A DNA stretch of 38,213 nt from Acidobacteria bacterium 13_1_20CM_58_21 (GTDB taxonomy: Bacteria > Acidobacteriota > Terriglobia > Acidiferrales > UBA7541): contig MNIJ01000107.1 of assembly GCA_001919715.1 (NCBI GenBank), forward strand, positions 1 through 38,213, written 5' to 3'. Within the stretch, counting starts at the first letter, position 1. Each line of letters begins with the position of its first letter. Below the pieces are notes generated by a model. The model made no database searches, was not told the DNA's origin, and saw nothing but the letters and a program-made list of their open reading frames with translations. Shown here in pieces: positions 10,005-20,251 of this stretch. Both the position numbers and the translations under genes were made by a program.

Positions 10005-10961
10005 TCAGCTTTCCGCAGCCGGAGCTTTGGCGGAGCCGAGTTTCCAGAAGATTTGGCGGAGGATGCCGAGGGTGAGTTCGGCATCGGTGGCGGAGAGGTG
10101 GAGGCGGCGAACGAGGCGGCGGATCTTTTCCTCGGTGGGGGCGGCGGAGCAACGTTTCTGGGAACTGCTGGAATTCGCTTTCACATAGCCGCTGGAGCGG
10201 AGGGCGTCGAGTAAAAGCGCGGTGAGGCGCTCGAGATCGGCGGCGGCGGCGAGGATCGGTTTGGTCGGATGCGGAGCCGCTTGGGGATTGCGTGCGAGTT
10301 CGTAGAGGCACACGGCTACAGCCTGGCCGAGGTTCATGGAGCGATGTTCCTCGCGCGTGGGGATGCGCAGGAGCCAATGGCAGTGGCTGAGGTCTTCATT
10401 CGAAAGACCCCGCTTCTCTGAACCGAACAGAAGGGCGACCGGGCTGGTCGCCAGGCGTTTGCGGATGGAGGGCGCGGCTTGCTCCAGGCGCCGCACGGGG
10501 TGCTGCAATTGACGGAGGCCGACGGAGGTGGTCCCCACGACGAGCGTGCAGTCTGCGACAGCCTCGGCGACAGTCTTGAACTCTTCGGCACGGGCGAGCA
10601 GCGGAGCGGCGCCGACTGCCGAGCGCGCCTCGCGAAAAGCCAGCTCATAGGGGTTCAGCACGCGGAGATGGAGGTATCCGAAGTTGCTCATGGCACGGGC
10701 TGCGGCGCCGATGTTGAGAGGATTGCGCGGACTGACGAGTACGACGCGCAAGCGGTCGAGTGCGGAGTGCGGAGACAAGGGAGATGAGTTTACCGCAGGA
10801 GAGAAGTCAATGAAGGAGAGAGATAAGGAAGAGCCAAGCAAGAGCAAGAGCCCGCCTGAAGGCCACGCCACCAGGGAGGCGGCTTGCGTGGGCGGCGAGG
10901 GGTAACATAGACTGTGGGCAGGTAGAGATAAAAAGCGTGCCAGCCTGGACGAAAGCGCCAC
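10005..10961 (-). CDS. SpoU/TrmJ-family RNA methyltransferase
   Basis: LRVVLVSPRNPLNIGAAARAMSNFG, VALLFGSEKRGLSNEDL, IPTREEHRSMNLGQAVAVCLYEL are SPOUT motifs of the TrmJ family. N-terminal ~60 aa of the ORF looks non-native; true start is probably downstream of 10961. Confidence 0.85.
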   Translation of the reverse strand: MALSSRLARFLSLPAHSLCYPSPPTQAASLVAWPSGGLLLLLGSSLSLSFIDFSPAVNSSPLSPHSALDRLRVVLVSPRNPLNIGAAARAMSNFGYLHLRVLNPYELAFREARSAVGAAPLLARAEEFKTVAEAVADCTLVVGTTSVGLRQLQHPVRRLEQAAPSIRKRLATSPVALLFGSEKRGLSNEDLSHCHWLLRIPTREEHRSMNLGQAVAVCLYELARNPQAAPHPTKPILAAAADLERLTALLLDALRSSGYVKANSSSSQKRCSAAPTEEKIRRLVRRLHLSATDAELTLGILRQIFWKLGSAKAPAAES

Positions 10962-12871
10962 CTTTGTATGGGGCTGCTGGCACGGCCGAGTCCATTCGCT
11001 CCAGGACCCACCCGGTCGGAGTCCTCCGTTCCGAGTGTTGTCGGCGGGGCCAGCGACCGGGGCGGTGCGGTTTGGTCAATGTGCCGGCAGAATGCTCGAC
11101 CGGCAGGGAGATCCGTTTGGCAACTCCACTGGAAACCTGGGTTGATGAAGCGGCGAAGCTGACGAAGCCTGAGCGCGTGGTGTACTGCGACGGTTCAGAA
11201 GCGGAGTACCAGCGGATGATCGCGGAGATGCTGAGCGGGGGGGACACCCACAGGCTGAACGAGAAGACCTACCCCAATTGCTACCTGCACAGAAGCAGTC
11301 CAAATGACGTCGCGCGGACTGAACATCTCACCTACATCTGTTCGGCTGAAAGAGAGGACGCCGGACCGACCAACAACTGGATGGACCCGGATGCGGCGAA
11401 ACATAAGGTGGGTGCGCTGCTGGACGGAGCGATGCGCGGCCGGACCATGTATGTCGTTCCGTATGTGATGGGGCCGATGAGCTCGCCGATCAGCAAAGTG
11501 GGCGTGGAAGTGACGGACAGTCCGTACGTGGTGGCGAGCATGCGGATTATGTCGCGGATGGGCAAGGTGGCGAGGGAACGACTGGGGGCATCAAGCGAGT
11601 TTGTTCCCGGGTTGCACTCGCTGGGCGACTTGGACCCTTTGCGGCGGTACATCGTGCACTTCCCGCAGGAGAAGTTGATCTGGAGCGTGGGGTCGGGCTA
11701 CGGAGGAAACGCGCTGCTGGGGAAAAAATGTTTTGCGCTGCGGATTGCGAGCGTGATGGCGCGCGAGCAGGGTTGGATGGCCGAGCACATGCTGATCCTG
11801 GGGCTGGAGTCGCCTGGTGGCAAGGTGACGTATACGGCGGCGGCGTTTCCAAGCGCGTGCGGTAAAACGAACCTGGCAATGATGGTCTCCGCGCTGGAAA
11901 CCCAGGGCTACCGCGTTTGGACGGTGGGCGACGACATTTCCTGGATGAAGATCGGGGATGACGGCTATTTACACGCCATCAATCCGGAAGCGGGATTTTT
12001 TGGTGTGGCCCCGGGCACGGGAATGAAAACAAATCAGAACGTAATGGCGGCGCTACACCAGAACACGCTGTTTACGAACGTGGCGATGACTTCGGAGCGG
12101 GAACCATGGTGGGAAGGAATTGGCAGCGAGGCGCCAGCGGGTTTGACCAACTGGAAGGGCGAGGCGTGGGACCCGTCCAGAGGAGCGGCGGCGCATCCCA
12201 ACGCAAGATACACTGTGCCGGCGCGGCAGTCACCAAGCATTTCGCCGAAGTGGGAAGCGCCTGAAGGCGTCCCGATTTCGGCGTTCATTTTTGGCGGGAG
12301 AAGAGCACGTGTGGCGCCCCTTGTGTACGAATCGTTTGACTGGCAGCACGGGGTCTTTGTGGCCGCGACGATGGCAAGCGAGACTACTGCGGCGGCGACA
12401 GGCAACGTGGGAATCACGCGGCGGGACCCGATGGCCATGCTGCCGTTCTGCGGCTATAACATGGCGGATTATTTTGGGCACTGGCTGGAGATGGGGGAGA
12501 AAATACCGAAACCGCCGAAGATTTTTCACGTGAACTGGTTCCGGAAGGGCGCGGATGGAAAATTCCTGTGGCCCGGTTACGGCGAAAACGTGCGCGTGCT
12601 GAAGTGGATACTGGAGCGCGTGGAGGGGCGCGGCGCGGCGCAGGAGACGCCGATCGGCTATGTGCCTGCCAAGAGCGGGCTGACGCTGGATGGATTGAAA
12701 ATTTCTGATGAAGAGGTGAACGAATTGCTGCGCGTGGACACCGAAGATTGGGAGATGGAGCTGGAAGATTCTAAACAGTTTTTCGGCAAATTCGGCGAGC
12801 GCCTGCCGCGACAAATTCGCGAAGAGCATAAAAACCTGGCGAGGCGGTTCCAGCGCGTGGTCACGGCATAA
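10937..12871 (+). CDS. pckG: Phosphoenolpyruvate carboxykinase (GTP)
   Basis: FPSACGKTNLAMM kinase-1a loop, GDDISWM, NPEAGFFGVAPGT, full-length; actual start probably around 11080-11120 (LATPLETWVDEAAKLTKPERVVYCDGSEAE). Confidence 0.95.
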   Translation: MPAWTKAPPLYGAAGTAESIRSRTHPVGVLRSECCRRGQRPGRCGLVNVPAECSTGREIRLATPLETWVDEAAKLTKPERVVYCDGSEAEYQRMIAEMLSGGDTHRLNEKTYPNCYLHRSSPNDVARTEHLTYICSAEREDAGPTNNWMDPDAAKHKVGALLDGAMRGRTMYVVPYVMGPMSSPISKVGVEVTDSPYVVASMRIMSRMGKVARERLGASSEFVPGLHSLGDLDPLRRYIVHFPQEKLIWSVGSGYGGNALLGKKCFALRIASVMAREQGWMAEHMLILGLESPGGKVTYTAAAFPSACGKTNLAMMVSALETQGYRVWTVGDDISWMKIGDDGYLHAINPEAGFFGVAPGTGMKTNQNVMAALHQNTLFTNVAMTSEREPWWEGIGSEAPAGLTNWKGEAWDPSRGAAAHPNARYTVPARQSPSISPKWEAPEGVPISAFIFGGRRARVAPLVYESFDWQHGVFVAATMASETTAAATGNVGITRRDPMAMLPFCGYNMADYFGHWLEMGEKIPKPPKIFHVNWFRKGADGKFLWPGYGENVRVLKWILERVEGRGAAQETPIGYVPAKSGLTLDGLKISDEEVNELLRVDTEDWEMELEDSKQFFGKFGERLPRQIREEHKNLARRFQRVVTA

Positions 12872-12887
12872 AAAATCGGGGCAAGCT

Positions 12888-13428
12888 TCAATGATGTCCG
12901 CCTGCGCGGCGCGGCGAGTTGATGGGCGGCATATCCTCGGTTTCAAGGGCAGCAGGTCCGCGCTCGAAATGAAAGTCTGGCCGGCTTTCCAGCAGTCGGA
13001 CGCAACGATTCCAACGGAGAATGCTGTCGTCGTTGCCGACCGGCCGAATCTTTTCCGCCTCGGCAAAGCAGCGCATGGCCTCTTCAACGAGCGGCAGGAG
13101 AATGTGCGGAGCGTAGCCGACCAGGAGTTGGGTCTTGGCATGGCGTTCATGCAATAAACCGGTGTAGTAGAGCTGCTCGTAGGGATCGCGAAGACCCTGA
13201 AAGATGGACTGCACCTCGGTATATCGATCGCTGGCGGCACCGATAAACTGGTCAGTGATGGCGAGACCGAGCATGCGGCGAGCGAGCTGATGCCCGGGAT
13301 CAACGGCCAGGATATCCCGGCAGATGGATTCGGCCTCTTCGGGCTCGTTGAGATAACGGTAGAGCTCGACTTTGGCAATCGCTTCGGGGATGCCGGCCTT
13401 GGAGATGGACTTGAGTTGGTGTGCCATG
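12888..13428 (-). CDS. TPR-like hypothetical protein
   Basis: MAHQLKSISKAGIPEAIAKVELYRYLNEPEEAESICRDILAVDPGHQLARRML; helical repeat-like sequence; start assigned at ATG 13428. Confidence 0.65.
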
Positions 13429-13524
13429 GTACCTCCCGTTTCGTGACCAGTTGCCCAAACCTTACAATCAAAGAATTTTGCCGGCAAGCTCACCGTGCTT
13501 AGGTAGCACAGCGTACAGGCCGTG

Positions 13525-14256
13525 CTACTGGCCGCGAACCTTCCGGAACAGCATGGTCAACGGATCGTAAAACTCGTCCACCACGCGCTCTTTGAGCGGG
13601 ATGATGGCATTGTCGGTAATTCGAATCTCCTCGGGGCAGACCTCGGTGCAACACTTGGTGATGTTGCAAAGACCCAAGCCGAGCTGATCCTTGAGAAGGG
13701 CTGCGCGATGGCGGCCGTCGAGAGGATGCATTTCGAGGCCGGCGATTCGAACGAAGAAGCGCGGGCCGGCGAATTGCTCTTGCTTGTCGTGTTCGCGGAG
13801 GACGTGACAGACGTCCTGGCAGAGAAAGCATTCGATGCACTTTCGAAACTCTTGGACGCGGTCTACATCGAGCTGGGAGATTTTCCATTCCACTCCCTTG
13901 CGGGGTTCGAAAGGAGGGATCTTACGGTTGACACGATAGTTCCAGGAAACGTCGGTGACAAGATCTTTGATTCGGGGAAAGGATTTCATGGGCAGGACGG
14001 TGATGGGCTGGTCTTGCGGGAGATCGTCCATGCGAGTTTTGCAGGTCAGGCGGGGGCGTCCGTTCACTTCCGCTGAACAGGAGCCGCACTTCCCTGCTTT
14101 GCAGTTCCAACGGACGGCGAGGTCCGGAGCGAGGTGACCCTGAATGTGGTGGAGCGCGTCGAGGACCACCATGCCCGGGGCGACCGGGACGCGATAGTCA
14201 ATCGTTTGCCCGCCATTCGAATCGCCGCGAAAAACGCGCAGGGTGGCTTCCTTCAT
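13525..14256 (-). CDS. sdhB: Succinate dehydrogenase / fumarate reductase iron-sulfur subunit
   Basis: CKAGKCGSCSAEVNGRPRLTC (2Fe-2S) and CIECFLCQDVCHV...CNITKCCTEVCPE (4Fe-4S/3Fe-4S); start taken at ATG 14256, overlapping the upstream stop. Confidence 0.95.
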   Translation of the reverse strand: MKEATLRVFRGDSNGGQTIDYRVPVAPGMVVLDALHHIQGHLAPDLAVRWNCKAGKCGSCSAEVNGRPRLTCKTRMDDLPQDQPITVLPMKSFPRIKDLVTDVSWNYRVNRKIPPFEPRKGVEWKISQLDVDRVQEFRKCIECFLCQDVCHVLREHDKQEQFAGPRFFVRIAGLEMHPLDGRHRAALLKDQLGLGLCNITKCCTEVCPEEIRITDNAIIPLKERVVDEFYDPLTMLFRKVRGQ

Positions 14257-14617
14257 GACGGTTCCCCTTTCTTCGAGCGCTGCATGGCTTCTTCCCAACC
14301 AAGAGGTAGCACCGAGCACAAGACGTTCCACTTGGTGAACTTCGTCGGACCCAGGTGGGGCATCATAGCTTTCCTAGCTTGCCCGTGCGGAATTCCCGCG
14401 ACGAAATCCATCAGAGTTTTTTCGCCGTCCCAGGCAGAGAGAGTCCAAATTGCGGCTCAGCAGCTTGGCGCGCAGGGAGTATCCGGTGATTCCGGGAGTG
14501 CTGCGCGACTGCTTTTGGATCTGCGACGCAAAGCGAAGGAAACCGGGGATGGCCGGGTACTTGTTCAACGGCCGGTAGTAGAGCAGAGCGAAATACTCGC
14601 GGCTCCTTGCAGTTCAT
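14253..14617 (-). pseudogene. Small conserved-looking protein between sdhA and sdhB, reading frame interrupted
   Basis: Stitching frames gives ...REYFALLYYRPLNKYPAIPGFLRFASQIQKQSRSTPGITGYSLRAKLLSRN/WTLSAWDGEKTLMDFVAGIPHGQARKAMMPHLGPTKFTKWNVLCSVLPLGWEEAMQRSKKGEPS*; ATGA-type overlaps with both the sdhA stop and the sdhB start. Confidence 0.65.
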
Positions 14618-16335
14618 GACCTGTCCTCGGCAAGAATCTGCTGGAGATCCTCGGGCATGGCCTCCAGGGGGGATTCGTGGCGTTTCATAGCGCCGGATTC
14701 CCGGACAATGATGTTGTGTTTCTTCTCCCAGACCGGATCCACATTCGGATAGTCGATGCGGCTGTGCGCGCCGCGGCTTTCCGTGCGGGCCAATGCGCTG
14801 AGTGTCACGGCTTCGGAGACGATGAGCATGGCTTTCAGGTCGTACGAGAGATGCCAGCCGGGGTTGAAGAGACGTGAACCTTCGACACTGGCTTTGGCAG
14901 TGCGGACTTTTAGTTTTCCTAGCTCGACGAGCGCTTTTTCCAAATCTTCTTTTGTACGATAAATCCCGACGAGATTCTGCATGACTTCCTGTAAGTCACG
15001 CTGCACGGCGTAAGGACTTTCCGTGCCGGAGTTGGAAAAGGGAGCAAGCAATTCTTTTTCGGCTTGATCGATTTGCGAGTTGTCGAAGGAAGAAGCAGAA
15101 GCGCGCTTGGCGTACTCGGCGGCGGCAAGTCCGGCGCGACGGCCGAAGACCAGCAGATCGGATAGCGAATTTCCGCCCAGGCGATTCGAACCGTGAAGAC
15201 CTGCGGCGGCTTCGCCTGCCGCAAACAGACCGGAAATCGTGGACTGCGCCGTTTCGGCCTCCACGCGGATGCCCCCCATCATGTAGTGACAGGTGGGGCC
15301 AACCTCCATCGGCCCGTTGGTAATATCCACGTCGGCCAGTTCCTTGAACTGGTGATACATGCTGGGAAGTTTCTTCTTCACGTATTCGGCGGCCTTGTGA
15401 GAAATGTCAAGATACGCGCCGCCATGCTCGGTGCCGCGACCTTCCTTCACTTCGGTGTAGATGGAGCGGGCAACGACGTCACGCGTGGAAAGCTCCATGC
15501 GCTTGGGGTCGTACTTCTCCATGAAACGCTCGCCCGCTTTGTTGCGCAGGATGCCGCCTTCGCCGCGGACTGCTTCGGTGACAAGAATGCCCTGGACGCC
15601 GGGCGGCCAAACCATTCCGGTAGGATGGAACTGGACGAATTCCATGTCCATGAGCTCGGCGCCGGCTTCATACGCGAGCGCCATGCCGTCGCCCGTGTAT
15701 TCCCAGGAATTCGAAGTGATGCGCCAGGCTTTACCGATGCCGCCCGTGGCGATGACGATGGCCCTGGCTTTGAAGACGATGAAGCGGCCGGTCTCGCGCC
15801 AATAGGCAAAGGCACCCGTCACGCGACCACCATCGGTGAGAAGGCGGGTAACGGTGCACTCCATGTAGGCATCGATGCCCTGTTGAACGCCGCGATCCTG
15901 GAGCGTGCGAATCATTTCGAGGCCGGTGCGGTCGCCGACGTGACAGAGGCGTTTGAAGGTATGGCCGCCGAAAGCGCGCTGTAGAATGTCGCCTTTCTCG
16001 GTGCGGTCGAAGAGTGCGCCCCACTGCTCGAGTTCGCGGACACGCTCGGGAGATTCCTGTGCGTGAAGCTGAGCCATGCGCCAGTTGTTGAGCAATTTTC
16101 CGCCACGCATAGTGTCGCGAAAATGAGTTTTCCAATTGTCGGCGGAGTCCACGTGGGCCATGGCCGCGGCGATGCCGCCTTCGGCCATAACGGTGTGGGC
16201 TTTGCCAAGAAGCGACTTGCAGACCACACCGACAGAGGCGCCCTGGGCGAGCGCTTCGAGCGAGGCCCGCAATCCTGCACCGCCCGCGCCGATGACGAGA
16301 ACGTCGTGCTCGCGGGTCTCATAGTTCGTGGTCAC
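14614..16335 (-). CDS. sdhA: Succinate dehydrogenase / fumarate reductase flavoprotein subunit
   Basis: HDVLVIGAGGAGLRASLEAL FAD-binding motif, QFHPTGM, RGEGGILRN, TTNYE start; GTG start at 16335 overlaps the sdhC stop. Confidence 0.95.
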   Translation of the reverse strand: MTTNYETREHDVLVIGAGGAGLRASLEALAQGASVGVVCKSLLGKAHTVMAEGGIAAAMAHVDSADNWKTHFRDTMRGGKLLNNWRMAQLHAQESPERVRELEQWGALFDRTEKGDILQRAFGGHTFKRLCHVGDRTGLEMIRTLQDRGVQQGIDAYMECTVTRLLTDGGRVTGAFAYWRETGRFIVFKARAIVIATGGIGKAWRITSNSWEYTGDGMALAYEAGAELMDMEFVQFHPTGMVWPPGVQGILVTEAVRGEGGILRNKAGERFMEKYDPKRMELSTRDVVARSIYTEVKEGRGTEHGGAYLDISHKAAEYVKKKLPSMYHQFKELADVDITNGPMEVGPTCHYMMGGIRVEAETAQSTISGLFAAGEAAAGLHGSNRLGGNSLSDLLVFGRRAGLAAAEYAKRASASSFDNSQIDQAEKELLAPFSNSGTESPYAVQRDLQEVMQNLVGIYRTKEDLEKALVELGKLKVRTAKASVEGSRLFNPGWHLSYDLKAMLIVSEAVTLSALARTESRGAHSRIDYPNVDPVWEKKHNIIVRESGAMKRHESPLEAMPEDLQQILAEDRS

Positions 16336-17090
16336 AGGAGCCTCAGGTCCCGGAAGGTTCCACAGGCCACCATGCGCACGTAGAAGTCGGCGAACCCGAC
16401 CGAAACCAGACTGCACCAGGCGAAGAGCATGTGGCGCTCGTTCAGAAACGTGGAGACGCGCCAGGCAGCGAAGCGGGGACGGCCGAAGGTCGTGCAAGAG
16501 AAGCAATCAAGCTTGCCGCCGGCAAGGTGACGGAGCGAGTGGCAGGAAAACGTGTAGAGCGAAAGGAGAGAGACATTGAGAGTGAGGACGAGTGTGCCGA
16601 CGCCAACGCCGAAGCGGCCCTCGAAGAAAAAAGAACGGAAGGCGTCGCGCCAGAGAAACGCTATGAAGAGAACGGCAAGGTAGAAGAAGTAGCGATGCAC
16701 GTTTTGCAGGATGAAGGGAAAAACTGTTTCGCCGCGATAATTGCGGCGAGCAGATTCACCGACGGCGCAGGCGGGGGGGTCGAAGAAAAACGCGCGGTAA
16801 TAGGCTTTGCGGTAATAGTAGCAGGTGGCCCGAAAGCCCAAAGGGCCAACGAGAATCAGCAAGGCGGGGGAGAAAGGCCACCAGTGATGCTGGGGATCGA
16901 TGAGCGGCGAATAAAAGGGCGAGAGATACGGACCCCAGAAATAGTGGGCATTTTCGAAGGCGCGGAGCGTGGCGTACACTCCAAAACCGCCGAGCACAAT
17001 GACAACCGGGAGGATTTCCATCCACCAGGCGTCACGCCGCAGTGTGCTACCAAGCCGGGATTCCGGCAGAGGAGTTGGAACACCAGCCAT
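16332..17090 (-). CDS. sdhC: Succinate dehydrogenase membrane (cytochrome b-like) subunit
   Basis: 252 aa, about 5 hydrophobic segments with conserved His residues; immediately upstream of and overlapping sdhA. Confidence 0.75.
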   Translation of the reverse strand: MAGVPTPLPESRLGSTLRRDAWWMEILPVVIVLGGFGVYATLRAFENAHYFWGPYLSPFYSPLIDPQHHWWPFSPALLILVGPLGFRATCYYYRKAYYRAFFFDPPACAVGESARRNYRGETVFPFILQNVHRYFFYLAVLFIAFLWRDAFRSFFFEGRFGVGVGTLVLTLNVSLLSLYTFSCHSLRHLAGGKLDCFSCTTFGRPRFAAWRVSTFLNERHMLFAWCSLVSVGFADFYVRMVACGTFRDLRLL

Positions 17091-17313
17091 TCGATGACCT
17101 CCGGCGTGGGTGTAGGGTAGTCAAAAATGGGATTTTTTCAAACGAAATTTTGAGCGACCGGAAGAGCGGGGACGCCTTTAAGCGAAAACGCGGTCCGGAA
17201 CAGATAAGTCCGCGTCCATGAAACCTTAGCAATCCTGTTCATGGGGAGTCGGGATGCTACCCGAATTATATTGACGGTGGCAATACGCTAGAAGGTTCAG
17301 GAAGACCTCTCGT

Positions 17314-17589
17314 TCAGAGGATGGATTCGATTTCGGCGTCGAGAGAGACGTGGGTTGCAGGGATTCCGTTGATCGAGAATTTCTCGCCGGCTGCTTCAGC
17401 GAATTGGAGGAAGCGGCTGATGTGATAGTCTTCGTCGTAACGGGAGAAGAGGCGTCCCGTTTCTGCGTTTGTCAAACCGAAGGCAGAGAGCGCAACTGGC
17501 CGACCAAAATTGCCGGCGTGAGAGAGGTATAAACGGACAAGGTCGCGCAGGGGCATGATGGGAGCGCGGCTAGCGGCTTCGGCGCTCAT
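17314..17589 (-). CDS. Hypothetical protein
   Basis: MSAEAASRAPIMPLRDLVRLYLSHAGNFGRPVALSAFGLTNAETGRLFSRYDEDYHISRFLQF; start assigned at ATG 17589. Confidence 0.6.
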   Translation of the reverse strand: MSAEAASRAPIMPLRDLVRLYLSHAGNFGRPVALSAFGLTNAETGRLFSRYDEDYHISRFLQFAEAAGEKFSINGIPATHVSLDAEIESIL

Positions 17590-17786
17590 AGGGTTCTCCT
17601 GAGCAGAGTGTACTGCCGAGGGCAAGAAGAAGGAACGAAATTAACGGCAGAGGACGGGAGGAGAGCCGGATACAGGGCGGCAACAGGATGGAGGGCAACA
17701 ATACTGGCGGAAACTGGAACTTGGTGTGGGGCGCAAGGATTGGATAAGATGCTGAATGCGAGTTGAAAGGCATAGGAGGAAATCGT

Positions 17787-18260
17787 ATGAGTATCGCGGT
17801 GGGACAGACGGCCCCGGATTTTGCGCTTTTGAATCAGGAAAAAAAGGAAGTGAAGCTATCAGATTTCGCGGAGAAAAAGAATGTCGTACTCGTGTGGTAC
17901 CCGCTGGACTGGAGCCCGACGTGCACGAACGAGCATGTGTGCTTCGTGAACGATATGAAGGCGTTCGAAACGCTGGCCGCGGAAGTGCTTGGCGTGAGCG
18001 TGGACAGCGTATGGTCGCACAAGGCGTTCGCCGAGAAGATGGGAATCAAGTATTCATTGCTGGCCGATTTTCATCCGCGGGGAGCGATGAGCGAGAAATA
18101 CGGGGTGTATCTGGCGGACAAAGGAATAACGGGCCGGGCAATCGCCATCGTGAACAAAGCGGGAAAAGTGGCGTGGTTCAAGAACTATGATATTCCGGTG
18201 GTGCCGGACTTGAAAGAAGTTGCGGCCGCGCTGGGCCAAGTGAAGGCGGCTACAGCATGA
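17787..18260 (+). CDS. Peroxiredoxin (AhpC/TSA family)
   Basis: MSIAVGQTAPDFALLNQEKKEVKLSDFAEKKNVVLVWYPLDWSPTCTNE; P-x3-S/T-x2-C active-site region; AGGAGGA ribosome-binding site just upstream. Confidence 0.92.
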   Translation: MSIAVGQTAPDFALLNQEKKEVKLSDFAEKKNVVLVWYPLDWSPTCTNEHVCFVNDMKAFETLAAEVLGVSVDSVWSHKAFAEKMGIKYSLLADFHPRGAMSEKYGVYLADKGITGRAIAIVNKAGKVAWFKNYDIPVVPDLKEVAAALGQVKAATA

Positions 18261-18335
18261 AGAAACGATCGCCACAGAGACGCCGAGACACAAAATGAAG
18301 AGCCCTCCTTATATTACCGAGTATGGTTGTATGCG

Positions 18336-18830
18336 CTAGGAGACTGCTTCCAGTGCCGCGCGCAACGGGGCGGCAAGTAGCCAGAGTAGAAGAATCAGCA
18401 TACCTGCGGCGATTAGCGGGGCACGCAGGAAGTTGGGACGCAGAAGCGAGTAGACGAAAGCAAAACCGGGAATTAACACCAGGAACCACATCGCGGCAAA
18501 TTCAATCCAGCCACCGGTGGGATGCGCAACCACCGCGGGGATAGAACCACAGCCCAGACCGTGTGGAATCCCGGGAAGCTGGCAGGCATAGCTCACTGTG
18601 ACGCAGAGTAGAAGGAGAATCGCGAAGAGATCACGATTCTTGCTCGTGAGCGCAGCCGCCGGCGGGCTGGTCCTTGTCCGGCGGAGCGAATCTTCCGCCT
18701 TGCCAAATGGCGGGGGCTCTTCGGGAAGAACACGAGCCCAGCCGAGGGCCAAGGGAGCTGCCGCGCCGAGATTCAGCACGGCGAGGAAGAGGAATGCGAG
18801 ACGATGATCTAAGACGAGTGCGGCCAACAT
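18336..18830 (-). CDS. Hypothetical membrane protein
   Basis: 164 aa with about four hydrophobic segments; no family recognised. Confidence 0.5.
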   Translation of the reverse strand: MLAALVLDHRLAFLFLAVLNLGAAAPLALGWARVLPEEPPPFGKAEDSLRRTRTSPPAAALTSKNRDLFAILLLLCVTVSYACQLPGIPHGLGCGSIPAVVAHPTGGWIEFAAMWFLVLIPGFAFVYSLLRPNFLRAPLIAAGMLILLLWLLAAPLRAALEAVS

Positions 18831-18886
18831 TTAGAGTGGATCGGGGAGCGAAGCAGCGGCAAGCGCTCCGCTCCATTCCCGCTTGC

Positions 18887-20169
18887 CTATCTTGCCGCGA
18901 GATCGTTGCGGGCAACCATACCCCTTTCATCACGAACTTAACGAATTCAAGGACATGCACGTCGGAAGCCGGGTCACCGCTCACAGCGATCAGATCGGCA
19001 TGCTGACCGGTTTCTAACGCACCGATCTTGTCGGCCCAGCCAAGCAGATCCGCGGCGTTGACCGTCGCGGCCTGAATGGCCTCGAGAGGCTTCATGCCCC
19101 ATTCCACCATTTTACCAAACTGTTTGGCGTTGTCGCCGTGAGGATAGACGCCGGAATCGGTGCCATAGGTCAGTTTCGCGCCGGACCGATACACATGACG
19201 GAAATTTTCACGCTGGAGACGACCGATCTTCTTTTCCTTTTCGATGGATTCGGGAAGCATTCCGGCCTTCGCGCCTTGCTGCAGAATATCGTCGTCATTG
19301 TAGATGTCGAAAACGAGATAAGTTCCGTGCTGTTTGGCGAGGGCGATGCCTTCGTCGTCAATCAGGCTGGAGTGCTCGTTGGAATCGATGCCGGCGCCGA
19401 TAGCGTCTTTGATGGATTGCTTACCATGAGCAAGGGCGGCGACTTTACGGCCAAGTTTGTGGGCTTCCTCCGCGATTGCCTGCATCTCTTCGAGAGTGTA
19501 CTGAGTGTGCCGGGCTGATCGCCTTGCTAAGGACTCCGCCAGAGGCGCAGATCTTGATGAGATCAGCGCCGTACTTGACGGTTTCGCGGACCTTGTCGCG
19601 CGCGGCCCAGGGGCCGTCGGCTACGCCTTCCGCTTTGTGGTGAAATTCAGAAGGAAGCAGATTGTTATCGCAGTGTCCGCCAGTAATGCCAAGCGCCGGT
19701 CCGGAAACAGCATGCGAGGACCGTCGACGTCGCCCGCGTCAATGCCATCGCGTAGAGCGACATCGGTGTAACCGCTAGCGCCGACGTTGCGGACGGTGGT
19801 GAAACCAGCCCGAAGAGTTAGGCGAGCGTTCTTGGCACCAGTGGCGGTTTCGCGCGGAACCGAGATGCCAAGGCCCGGGTAGCCGTTATTCGTGGGCTCG
19901 GCGGTGAGATGAGTGTGGACATCGATCAGGCCGGGGAGACACGTGGCACTCGAAAGATCAATCGCGGTGACCCCATCCGGGAGCTTCGTACAAGAAGAGG
20001 AGCCGACCGAGGTGATCGTCCCAGAAGCATCGAAGACCACGGTCTGGTCGACAAGCATCTGACCGGAGCGAACCTCGAGTAATTTGCCGCATCGGATTGC
20101 GCCTGGCGCAGAGAAGGCCAGCGGCGACAGCATACCGAGGAAGAGAAGAACGGGCAAAAGCTTGGGCAT
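18887..20169 (-). pseudogene. Amidohydrolase (imidazolonepropionase/prolidase-like), interrupted by about four single-nucleotide frameshifts
   Basis: N-terminal GLIDVHTHLTAEP and TTVRNVGASGYTD in ORF 19621..20169; C-terminal [26 protein letters not shown]...TYGTDSGVYPHGDNAKQFGKMVEWGMKPLEAIQAATVNAADLLGWADKIGALETGQHADLIAV in ORF 18631..19485. Frame changes near 19703-19710, 19521-19524, 19501-19505 and 18920-18924 restore a continuous amidohydrolase. Confidence 0.85.
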
Positions 20170-20251
20170 GAGTCTCCTTAAAAGGGTGAATGGAACGAAA
20201 TGAGAATATATCCGCGGCCTGGGTTTGGGAAGAGAGCTAGACGAGGAAAGA

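Noticed and set aside
12230-13471. 413-aa minus-strand ORF
   Set aside because: Antisense to the pckG C-terminus and out of frame with the TPR-like gene; no family resemblance.
15193-15984. 263-aa plus-strand ORF
   Set aside because: Mirror of the sdhA coding strand; sdhA motifs are unambiguous.
18887-20169. Programmed ribosomal frameshifting in the amidohydrolase
   Set aside because: Four separate shifts would be required and none has an obvious slippery heptamer plus pseudoknot; pseudogene or sequencing error is simpler.
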